DNA of 8,328 nt from positions 1 to 8,328 of the forward strand of contig CBHWET010000222.1 in assembly GCA_966112985.1 (NCBI GenBank), written 5' to 3'. Every line of letters starts with the position of its first letter. Position 1 is the first letter of the stretch. The DNA comes from CBHWET01 sp966112985. GTDB taxonomy: Bacteria > Verrucomicrobiota > Verrucomicrobiia > Limisphaerales > JACDHS01. The position numbers and the translations under genes were made by a program. The notes below the pieces were generated by a model, which saw nothing but the letters and a program-made list of their open reading frames with translations, was not told the origin of the DNA and made no database searches. Shown in pieces: positions 1 through 6,026 of the stretch.

Positions 1-2
1 GT

Positions 3-302
3 TGGCAGAATCTCGGTGGCAACATTGTCGGCGGACCGGACGCAGTCTCCTGGGGATCAGGACGAATCGACGTAGTAGTCCGTGGTCCTAATAACGACAT
101 CTTACATCGCGCGTTTCATGATGGAGCGTGGGATGTCTGGCAAAGCCTGGGCGGCAATGCCGCCTCTGATCCAAGTATCAGCTCAACGGCAGCCAGTCGT
201 CTGGATGTCTTCTACATCGATGCTGGCGGAACGCTGTTCCGTCGCCGATGGGATGGGAACAATTGGCTCGCATGGCAAAATCTCGGCGGTAATTTGCATT
301 AA
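3..302 (+). CDS. PLL-like (DUF346) beta-propeller lectin-type protein, C-terminal end
   Basis: Partial gene that enters from the left edge. Frame 3 is open from the first complete codon to the TAA at 300-302, giving 99 residues with no in-frame ATG. The segment is built of repeats: the motif W-Q-[NS]-L-G-G-N occurs at visible residues 1, 46 and 91, an exact 45-residue period. Between copies are the strands RIDVVVRG and RLDVFYID, and the turn W-D-G-x-x-W occurs before the last motif. This pattern is that of the DUF346 / Photorhabdus-lectin-like (PLL) seven-bladed propellers, which bind sugars and are usually secreted. Only the last two blades and the closing motif are visible, so enzyme or lectin domains further upstream cannot be excluded. 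The protein ends right after the final repeat motif (N-L-H-stop). Sugar binding is inferred from the family; no binding site was verified. Confidence 0.8.
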   Translation, partial: WQNLGGNIVGGPDAVSWGSGRIDVVVRGPNNDILHRAFHDGAWDVWQSLGGNAASDPSISSTAASRLDVFYIDAGGTLFRRRWDGNNWLAWQNLGGNLH

Positions 303-316
303 TTGTTTTAGCGTCC

Positions 317-358
317 GCGGCAGCTTCAGGAAGATTCTCCTGAAGCGCCGCCGATTTT
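317..358 (+). terminator. Intrinsic terminator after the PLL-like gene
   Basis: A perfect 9-bp stem, GCTTCAGGA (323-331) with TCCTGAAGC (338-346), closes a 6-nt loop. It is extended by GCGGC (317-321) pairing with GCCGC (347-351) across one bulged A at 322. TTTT follows at 355-358. It begins 14 bases after the stop codon at 302. The U-run is short, so termination may be partial, but position and stem strength fit a transcription end separating the lectin-like gene from the sensor kinase. Confidence 0.65.
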
Positions 359-418
359 CCGCCGAGCCGCAGGTTTGATCGACTAGACCGCGCACCTCCG
401 TTTATGTAAAATGCGCGC

Positions 419-3406
419 GTGAAACTCCCCGCCGTTCCAATATTACTTTTGGAATTGCTCCTGGTTTCAGTTTCGTCCGGTTCTTCTCCGTCCGCTCTCA
501 TTACAACTGAAGGTCCGGCTTACACTTGTCGTCTCTGGCAAACCGGCGATGGACTGTCGCAGGACGACGTTCAGGCTCTGTGCCAGACGAAAGACGGTTA
601 CGTGTATGTCGGCACACAGTCCGGCATTGCTCGATTCGATGGACTTCGTTTCACGCCTCTGGATTCAACGGCGATGGTTGAGGGAAAAAATCGTTCCCGC
701 ACCCTGCTGTGCGCCGGTAATGACAGCAGCCTTTGGGCGGCGACTGAAAACGGAAAGCTGCGTTGTTGGAAAGATGGCAATGTCTCAGAACTTAGTTTAC
801 CCGAGCCATTCACAAACGCAGCGCTCACCACAATTTTTTCGGGCCGGGACAATTCGCTCTGGATCGGCAGTGATCGTGAAGGGCTTTTGCATTTCAAAAA
901 TGGACACTTCGCCCGATGGAGCACGAAAGAAGGATTGGCACATCCCTCAGTCCGCTCAATTTTCGAAGATGCAGAAGGAACCATTTGGATTGCGACCGGT
1001 GCCGGCGTCAATCGCCTTCAAGGCGATACAGTTACAAGATTAACGATCGAGGACGGCCTGCCGCACAATTCCATTCGCGCCGTGTGCGCAGACAAGAAAG
1101 GAAATCTTTGGGTGGCTTCCAATTTTGGGCTGACGCGCTGGAAGAATGGAGCCGCAACTCATTTTCGCAAAGAGCATGGTCTTGCCGATAATTTGATCAG
1201 CGTCATCTTTGAGGATCATCGCGGCACTATTTGGGTGGGAACACTCAATGGATTAAACCGATTTTCAGACGGGAAGTGGCTAACCGAAAAACGCGATGAC
1301 GGCACCTCTTACGATCGCGTAAATTGCATTACTGAAGACCGAGAAGGAAATCTATGGATTGGCGGACGCGACGGATTAAGCCGGTTAACTTCAAGAGCAG
1401 TTACATCTTTGACGCAGCAGCAAGGCCTCACCCACAACAGCGTCACGTTTGTCTTTCAGGATCATGACGGAAATTCCTGGGCGGGATTTTGGGGCGGCGG
1501 AGTCAACCGCATTGAGGGTAGCAAAGTCACCGCCTACACAAAACGGGATGGGCTTTCGAGCGATCTGGTTCTGACTATGCACGAGACTCGCCAAGGCGAT
1601 CTCTGGTTCGGCATGGACTACGATGGCGGCCTGACGCTGCTGCGCAAAGACCGGTTCCTCCATTTCGGTGCGCGTAATGGACTGAAAGACCAAGGGGTAA
1701 AAGTGTTGCAGGAAGACAGCGATGGCAATCTATGGGTTGGGACGCGAACTGCTTTGTTGCGGTTCAACGATGGCAAGTTCACTCGATTCACGACCCGAGA
1801 TGGTTTGCCATCGAACACCATCGAGGCGATTCACGAAGATCGTGATCATCACCTCTGGTTTGGAACGACAGGCGGGCTGGCATTATGGCAGACGAACCAC
1901 TTCAAAAGTTTCACGAAAAAAGATGGCCTGTCACACAATTCCGTCACGGCAATTTATGAAGATCGCTCTGGCGTACTGTGGTTGGGGACACGCGGCGGCG
2001 GGCTGACTCGATTGGTTTTGTCGCCGGCCACAGAGCCGGAGGAAAATAGCCTGCCACGCGTTGCCTTCACTGCATTGACCAGCGTCGCCGGGTTATTCAG
2101 TGACCAGGTTTCCGCCGTGGTGGAGGACGAACTTGGCTTTCTCTGGATGGCTTCGCCTCAAGGAATTTTTCGCGTGAGAAAAAAGGACCTTGATGACTTC
2201 GTCCCCGAAAAAGGAGGTCACGTGGGCTGCGTTTCTTTCGGCAGAGCTGATGGCATGACGAGTGTTCAATGCAAAGGCTCAGACAAAACTGCCGCCTGTA
2301 AAACCAGGGACGGACGCCTGTGGTTTGCGACAGCAAAGGGTATTGCGATCATCGATCCACGAAACATCTCGATGAATGACGCGAAGCCTCCAGTTTTCAT
2401 TGAAGAAGTGATCGTCGACAAGAACCACGTTCAAGGTTCGACGGAGACGACCAATCTGAAGGTCGCCCCCAACCACGGGGAGTTGGAGTTTCATTACACG
2501 GCTCTCAGCTTCCGTCAGCCGGAGAAGAATCGTTTCAAATACAAACTGGAAGGCGTAGATGCCGATTGGGTTGACGCGGAAACGCGCCGCGTTGCGTATT
2601 ACAACAACATTGGTCCGGGCAGTTATCGATTTCGCGTGACGGGCTGCAATAATGACGGCGTCTGGAATGAGGCCGGAGCCGAGCTCGCCTTTGTCCTGAT
2701 GCCACACTTCTGGCAAACGTGGTGGTTCAAATCGAGCATCGCTGCCGCCATCGCTGTAATTGTTATAGGTATATATCGCCTGCGCATCGCACGTTTGCGC
2801 GAGATTGAAAAACTCCGTTTGCGGATTGCCGCGGACTTGCACGACGAAGTCGGAAGCACGGTCGGAAGCATCGCCGTTTTGAGCGAAATGTTACGCGATT
2901 TTGGCGAGCTTGGACCTCAGGAAACGAAAGACATTACCAAGATCAATCAGCTCTCGATGCAAACCGCGATCTCAATTCGAGAGATAGTTTGGTTCATCAA
3001 TCCAGAATACGACACCTTGCACGAACTGCTGCTGCGCATGAAAGATGTGGCTGACAATCTTTTGAGCGGAATGAGTTATCGGATGGAAACACCGAAAGAC
3101 AATCTCTCGCGCCGACTGCCTTTGGAATTTCGACAGAACTTTTTCCTGATCTATAAGGAAGCGCTGGCAAACGTCATGAAACATTCGAAGGCTTCGTGTG
3201 TCGAAATCCAAATCTCGGAAAATCGTGGCGAGTGGCATCTGTCGATCCAGGACAATGGCGTCGGCATCGATTCGAACGTTGTGACGAAAGGCAATGGCCT
3301 GAAAAACCTTCGACGCCGCGCCGAAAAGCTAAATGGTACCCTGGACATCACGAGTCAGTATGGACAAGGCACGATGATCCAATTTGCCTGCAGGTTAAAT
3401 TTATGA
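419..3406 (+). CDS. Membrane sensor histidine kinase with two-propeller (Reg_prop/Y_Y_Y) periplasmic sensor
   Basis: Senses a signal outside the cytoplasmic membrane and phosphorylates a NarL-type regulator. The 995 residues contain, in order: a Sec-type signal peptide (about 1-24, core ILLLELLLVSVSS); about 14 Reg_prop blades (about 45-645), each of the form D-x-x-G-x-[LI]-W-[IVL]-[GA]-T followed by G-[LI]-x-R-[FL], fitting two seven-bladed propellers; a Y_Y_Y domain (about 675-760); one membrane helix (about 771-789); HisKA_3 with phospho-acceptor His808 (ADLHDEVGS); and HATPase_c with N-box E914/N918, G1 box DNGVGI (945-950) and G2 box GNGL (958-961). There is no receiver or DNA-binding domain, so this is a classical kinase, not a one-piece hybrid of the Bacteroides type. 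The GTG start is chosen because an in-frame TAA lies at 407-409 and the signal peptide begins directly at this GTG. No Shine-Dalgarno is visible. The response regulator gene follows. The ligand is unknown; propeller sensors of this family often detect carbohydrates. Confidence 0.95.
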   Translation: MKLPAVPILLLELLLVSVSSGSSPSALITTEGPAYTCRLWQTGDGLSQDDVQALCQTKDGYVYVGTQSGIARFDGLRFTPLDSTAMVEGKNRSRTLLCAGNDSSLWAATENGKLRCWKDGNVSELSLPEPFTNAALTTIFSGRDNSLWIGSDREGLLHFKNGHFARWSTKEGLAHPSVRSIFEDAEGTIWIATGAGVNRLQGDTVTRLTIEDGLPHNSIRAVCADKKGNLWVASNFGLTRWKNGAATHFRKEHGLADNLISVIFEDHRGTIWVGTLNGLNRFSDGKWLTEKRDDGTSYDRVNCITEDREGNLWIGGRDGLSRLTSRAVTSLTQQQGLTHNSVTFVFQDHDGNSWAGFWGGGVNRIEGSKVTAYTKRDGLSSDLVLTMHETRQGDLWFGMDYDGGLTLLRKDRFLHFGARNGLKDQGVKVLQEDSDGNLWVGTRTALLRFNDGKFTRFTTRDGLPSNTIEAIHEDRDHHLWFGTTGGLALWQTNHFKSFTKKDGLSHNSVTAIYEDRSGVLWLGTRGGGLTRLVLSPATEPEENSLPRVAFTALTSVAGLFSDQVSAVVEDELGFLWMASPQGIFRVRKKDLDDFVPEKGGHVGCVSFGRADGMTSVQCKGSDKTAACKTRDGRLWFATAKGIAIIDPRNISMNDAKPPVFIEEVIVDKNHVQGSTETTNLKVAPNHGELEFHYTALSFRQPEKNRFKYKLEGVDADWVDAETRRVAYYNNIGPGSYRFRVTGCNNDGVWNEAGAELAFVLMPHFWQTWWFKSSIAAAIAVIVIGIYRLRIARLREIEKLRLRIAADLHDEVGSTVGSIAVLSEMLRDFGELGPQETKDITKINQLSMQTAISIREIVWFINPEYDTLHELLLRMKDVADNLLSGMSYRMETPKDNLSRRLPLEFRQNFFLIYKEALANVMKHSKASCVEIQISENRGEWHLSIQDNGVGIDSNVVTKGNGLKNLRRRAEKLNGTLDITSQYGQGTMIQFACRLNL

Positions 3407-3474
3407 GGATGCGGATGCGCACACCGCGCGTTTGCGCATCAATGAAAGCTTTTGGATCGATCGAGGTGGTTTAA
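3403..3474 (+). other. Possible 23-codon coupling ORF between kinase and regulator
   Basis: An ATG at 3403 overlaps the kinase stop codon as ATGA (stop 3404-3406). It opens a 23-codon frame that starts M-R-M-R-M-R and ends at TAA 3472-3474, nine bases before the regulator ATG. It resembles no known protein. It could act as a translational relay from kinase to regulator, since the regulator start lacks a well-spaced Shine-Dalgarno (GAGGTGG at 3463-3469 is about 14 bases away). It could equally be chance; the overlap and the spacing are the only evidence. Confidence 0.2.
3414..3440 (+). other. Intercistronic hairpin between kinase and regulator
   Basis: GATGCGCA (3414-3421) pairs perfectly with TGCGCATC (3433-3440) around an 11-nt loop, directly after the kinase stop codon. 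A TTTT lies ten bases downstream (3450-3453), too far for a standard terminator. It may be an RNA processing or stability element, or a weak terminator that lowers regulator expression relative to kinase. Confidence 0.35.
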
Positions 3475-3483
3475 CATTCCGAT

Positions 3484-4160
3484 ATGCACGCTTCGCCCGC
3501 AACTGAGCCGCTGGTTTCGAACAAAATCGCCGTGTGGCTCATAGAAGATCACGACGACTTTCGCTCGACGGTGGCAAGGTTGATTGACCGAATCAAAGAC
3601 ACGCATTGTCCACGCACGTTCTCGACTTGCGAAGAGGCGCTTGCTGCGCTGAAACACGAGCGCGGCCCGGAAGTTATTCTTTCCGATATTGGATTGCCGG
3701 GCATGAACGGCATTGAAGGCATCCAAAAAATTAAAGGCCTCTCCCCTTCAACGCACATCATTATGCTGACCGTGCAGACGATCATGACAAAATCTTCAAA
3801 GCGATCTGCGCAGGCGCCTCAGGATACTTACTCAAGAATTCGTCACGGCAAACGATTACCGCCGCTATTCTCGATGTACTCAATGGAGGTGCTCCGATGC
3901 ACCCACGCGTGGCAAAGCTGGTGCTGGAGATGTTCGCGCGGCAAACCGTCAACGTGCAGAAGAACGAATACGGATTGTCTCCGCGCGAAAAGGAAGTTTT
4001 AGAGCTGATGAGCCAGGGATTAACCAAGAAGGAAATCGCTCATAAACTATCGTTAAGCTTCTTTACGGTGGATCACCTTTTGCGCGCGGTTTACGACAAG
4101 TTACACGTCAACACCCGAAGCGGTGCGGTTGCAAAGGCGGTACGTGAAAGACTCGTATAA
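3484..4160 (+). pseudogene. NarL/LuxR-type response regulator, frameshifted
   Basis: Partner regulator of the upstream kinase. In frame 1, residues 1-97 carry a receiver domain: acidic pocket E21/D22/D24, phospho-acceptor D68 in LSDIGLPGMNG, and switch T96 in IIMLTV. The frame then turns into nonsense and runs to a stop near 4002. Frame 3 carries the rest of the receiver, DDHDKIFKAICAGASGYLLK with the conserved Lys, then a linker and a GerE/LuxR helix-turn-helix (LSPREKEVLELMSQGLTKKEIA), ending at TAA 4158-4160. The frames join at 3775-3777: gtg-ca(g)-gac-gat-cat-gac reads correctly if one base is added. The intact protein would have about 225 residues, normal for the family. There is no slippery heptamer, so this is a real one-base deletion or a base-call/assembly error rather than programmed shifting. 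The start ATG 3484 is preceded by an in-frame TAA at 3472 and is the only start upstream of the receiver core. Confidence 0.9.
3885..3899 (+). promoter_or_regulatory. Internal Shine-Dalgarno plus ATG inside the regulator gene
   Basis: GGAGGT (3885-3890), six bases, then ATG (3897) lies in the correct frame for the linker and helix-turn-helix part. If used, it would make an 87-residue DNA-binding fragment (3897-4160) without the receiver. The string also simply encodes N-G-G-A-P-M, a segment typical of this regulator family, so the site may be a by-product of the protein sequence. Confidence 0.3.
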
Positions 4161-4182
4161 CGCCCCGTCGTCAAATTAAGGT

Positions 4183-4210
4183 TTGACCAGGCGAAAAAAA
4201 ACATTAGAAG
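4183..4210 (+). promoter_or_regulatory. Candidate promoter of the leuA leader
   Basis: TTGACC (4183-4188) resembles a -35 box. TAGAAG (4205-4210), 16 bases further, is a fair -10 box matching TATAAT at four of six positions. Transcription would begin near 4217, placing the leader-peptide GTG (4219) almost at the 5' end of the RNA. An inverted repeat, GTCAAA (4170-4175) with TTTGAC (4182-4187), overlaps the -35 box and could be an operator. This is motif matching only. Confidence 0.35.
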
Positions 4211-4218
4211 TAACCACA

Positions 4219-4290
4219 GTGAATTGTATCTTGAACCTTCGACTGCTTTTGAATGCGCTGCTGCTTAGCAGCGTGGCAGTCGTGGTTTGA
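4219..4290 (+). CDS. Leucine leader peptide of the leuA attenuator (leuL-like)
   Basis: A short frame from GTG 4219 to TGA 4288-4290 gives 23 residues. From residue 6 it reads NLRLLLNALLLSSVAVVV. Eight of the 23 codons are Leu (4231, 4237, 4243, 4246, 4249, 4258, 4261, 4264) and four Val codons lie at the end. A TTG start at 4231 is the alternative. The role is not the peptide itself but ribosome stalling when charged tRNA-Leu is scarce. The early Leu codons cover the 5' arm of the protector stem, and the stop codon lies inside the antiterminator arm, as in classical leu and ilv leaders. No good Shine-Dalgarno precedes either start. With the candidate promoter the message could be nearly leaderless, which is the weak point of the call. 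It ends 142 bases before leuA. Confidence 0.75.
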   Translation: MNCILNLRLLLNALLLSSVAVVV

Positions 4291-4347
4291 TTTTCAATTT
4301 CAACGAAAATTTCCAAACCTCACTGCCAGATGGCGGTGAGGTTTTTT
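4234..4347 (+). promoter_or_regulatory. Leucine transcription attenuator: protector, antiterminator and terminator
   Basis: Four segments can form three exclusive pairings. Protector (1:2): CGACTGC (4240-4246) with GCAGTCG (4276-4282), plus AACC (4234-4237) with GGTT (4284-4287); it encloses an inner hairpin CGCTGCT (4256-4262) with AGCAGCG (4267-4273). Antiterminator (2:3): TGGCAGT (4274-4280) with ACTGCCA (4322-4328), plus GGTTTG (4284-4289) with CAAACC (4314-4319). Terminator (3:4): 4315-4327 with 4332-4344, then a U-run. Predicted logic: a ribosome stalled on the early Leu codons masks segment 1, frees segment 2 to pair with 3, and leuA is transcribed. A ribosome reaching the stop at 4288-4290 covers segment 2, and the terminator forms. 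Without translation, 1:2 and 3:4 both form and transcription stops. The pairings are read directly from the sequence; the mechanism follows from known amino-acid leaders. Confidence 0.85.
4315..4347 (+). terminator. Intrinsic terminator of the leuA attenuator
   Basis: AAACCTCACTGCC (4315-4327) pairs over 13 positions, with a single G-U (4324/4335), with GGCGGTGAGGTTT (4332-4344) around the 4-nt loop AGAT. The transcript then runs T at 4345-4347, G, TTTT. It is the strongest terminator in the window, and it stands in front of leuA rather than behind a gene, as expected for attenuation. It would also stop read-through from the upstream two-component genes. Confidence 0.88.
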
Positions 4348-4432
4348 GTTTTCTGGAGGCGAGTTCCACCTCGTCCTGTAAGCGGTAAGGTAAATTCAGT
4401 CGAAGCGGTGGAAAGCTTCGCGAAAGAGTTAT

Positions 4433-6004
4433 ATGAAAAGTAATCGAATCATCATCTTTGACACGACGTTGCGCGACGGTGAGCAATGCCCCGGCGCCTC
4501 CATGAATTTACGCGAGAAGCTGGAAGTCGCCCGCCAACTCGCCCGCCTCAAAGTCGATGTCATTGAAGCTGGTTTCCCCGTGATCAGCGAAGGTGATTTC
4601 GAAGCAGTGAACACGATTGCCAAGGAGATCAAGGGCCCGATTATCTGCGGTCTGGCGCGTTGCGTCTCCAAGGATATCGATGCTGCCGGTGAAGCCGTGA
4701 AGCCTGCGGGCAAAAAAGGACGTATCCACGTATTTTTGGCAACGTCGAAGATCCATCGCGATTTCAAATTGGGCAAAGCCGAGGATGAAATTATCCGTTT
4801 GGCCGTTGAAGGTGTAAAACGCGCCAAGTCATGGGTGAATGACGTGGAATTTTCCCCTGAAGATGCATCGCGTACCGAACCAGAGTTTTTGATCGAGGTT
4901 TGCAAGGCCGTCGTAAAGGCTGGTGCAACCACCGTAAATATTCCCGACACGGTCGGCTGGGCTGTTCCGGAACAATACGGAGCGTTAATCAAACGGCTCT
5001 ATGATTCGGTTCCTGAATTCAAATCAGGCAAGGCAGTCATCAGCGTTCATTGTCATAACGATTTAGGTTTGGCCGTGGCGAATTCACTCGCTGCGGTCGC
5101 AAACGGCGCGCGGCAGGTGGAGTGCACAGTCAACGGCATTGGCGAGCGAGCCGGCAATGCGGCGTTGGAGGAGGTCGTAATGGCCACTAAAACCCGGAGC
5201 GATTTTTATGGTGGTTTCGTCTGCGGCGTGAATGCGAAAGAGATTGTGAAGTCATCGCGTTTAGTTTCACGAATGAGCGGTCTCGTCGTCCAGCGCAGCA
5301 AAGCCATTGTTGGCGAAAATGCATTCGCGCACTCAAGCGGCATCCACCAGGACGGGATTTTAAAGAAGCGCGAAACCTACGAAATCATGGACCCGCAGCA
5401 CGTCGGCTGGGGCAAAACGGAACTCCCTTTGACGAAACATAGCGGCCGGTCGGCGGTAGCAGCGCGTTTAAAGCATCTCGGTTTCAAAATGACCGATGCT
5501 GATGTCGCAGCATTGTTCGCGAGGTTTAAGGAAATCGGCGACAAGAAGAAGTTTGTCTACGACGAAGACCTGGTTGCATTGGTCGAAGGCCATATTACCG
5601 AAGTGCCTGAAACATGGTCTCTTGATTATTTGAGCGTGACTACCGGCAGCGCCGCTGTGCCAACGGCAACGGTTCGCCTGAAGAAAGCGGCTACAAAAAA
5701 GGGCCAGGGCGAAGCATTACAGGATGCAGGCATCGGCGATGGTCCAGTGGATGCATCATTGAAGGCGATTGATCGTTTGACCAAAACCCGTGGACGTTTG
5801 ATCGACTATTCATTGCGCGCCGTGTCGCAAGGTAAAGACGCTCTCGGCGAAGTGAGTGTGAAAGTCGATTTCGGTACCGGCGAACTGGTCACCGGAAAAG
5901 GCGCGAGCACAGACATTATCGAAGCGAGCGCCCGCGCTTATCTGAATGCAGTGAATCGATTCCTGTGCGATCGCAAAACCGTGATACGGGCCGAGAATCC
6001 GTAG
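4433..6004 (+). CDS. leuA: 2-isopropylmalate synthase
   Basis: Condenses acetyl-CoA with 2-oxoisovalerate to give 2-isopropylmalate, the committed step of leucine synthesis, in the cytoplasm (EC 2.3.3.13). Its 523 residues match the short bacterial LeuA form. The HMGL-type TIM barrel spans about 5-280 with FDTTLRDGEQ (9-18). The metal ligands are D15, H206 and H208 in VHCHNDLG and N242 in NGIGERAGN. The family motifs SSGIHQDGILK (301-311) and LTKHSGRSAV (333-342) follow. The C-terminal LeuA_dimer regulatory domain (about 395-515) is complete, so leucine feedback inhibition is expected. Citramalate synthase was considered; the motif set and the leucine-rich leader favour LeuA. The start ATG has a weak AAAGAG (4423-4428). 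A hairpin CGAAGC (4401-4406) / GCTTCG (4415-4420) lies just upstream. No other leucine gene follows; rnhA is convergent 22 bases away. Confidence 0.95.
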   Translation: MKSNRIIIFDTTLRDGEQCPGASMNLREKLEVARQLARLKVDVIEAGFPVISEGDFEAVNTIAKEIKGPIICGLARCVSKDIDAAGEAVKPAGKKGRIHVFLATSKIHRDFKLGKAEDEIIRLAVEGVKRAKSWVNDVEFSPEDASRTEPEFLIEVCKAVVKAGATTVNIPDTVGWAVPEQYGALIKRLYDSVPEFKSGKAVISVHCHNDLGLAVANSLAAVANGARQVECTVNGIGERAGNAALEEVVMATKTRSDFYGGFVCGVNAKEIVKSSRLVSRMSGLVVQRSKAIVGENAFAHSSGIHQDGILKKRETYEIMDPQHVGWGKTELPLTKHSGRSAVAARLKHLGFKMTDADVAALFARFKEIGDKKKFVYDEDLVALVEGHITEVPETWSLDYLSVTTGSAAVPTATVRLKKAATKKGQGEALQDAGIGDGPVDASLKAIDRLTKTRGRLIDYSLRAVSQGKDALGEVSVKVDFGTGELVTGKGASTDIIEASARAYLNAVNRFLCDRKTVIRAENP

Positions 6005-6026
6005 GAGCTGTTTCCCGCGCGGCTGA

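Noticed and set aside
82..378. 98-codon plus-strand frame at the left edge
   Set aside because: It overlaps the frame 3 repeat protein, whose exact 45-residue periodicity shows it is the real coding frame, and it runs through the terminator hairpin.
375..410. Promoter TTGATC / TATGTA upstream of the kinase
   Set aside because: The spacing of 22 bases is too long for a standard sigma-70 promoter.
594..2350. Repeated DNA in the kinase gene as a repeat array
   Set aside because: The repetition is at protein level (propeller blades) with diverged nucleotide sequence; it is neither a tandem DNA repeat nor a CRISPR array.
2279..2842. 187-codon frame on the minus strand inside the kinase gene
   Set aside because: Shadow of the kinase frame, with no recognisable domain and no own ribosome-binding site.
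3770..3785. Programmed -1 ribosomal frameshift in the response regulator
   Set aside because: No X-XXY-YYZ slippery heptamer and no clear downstream pseudoknot at gtgcagacgatc, and single-domain NarL regulators do not use recoding. A deletion or base-call error is simpler.
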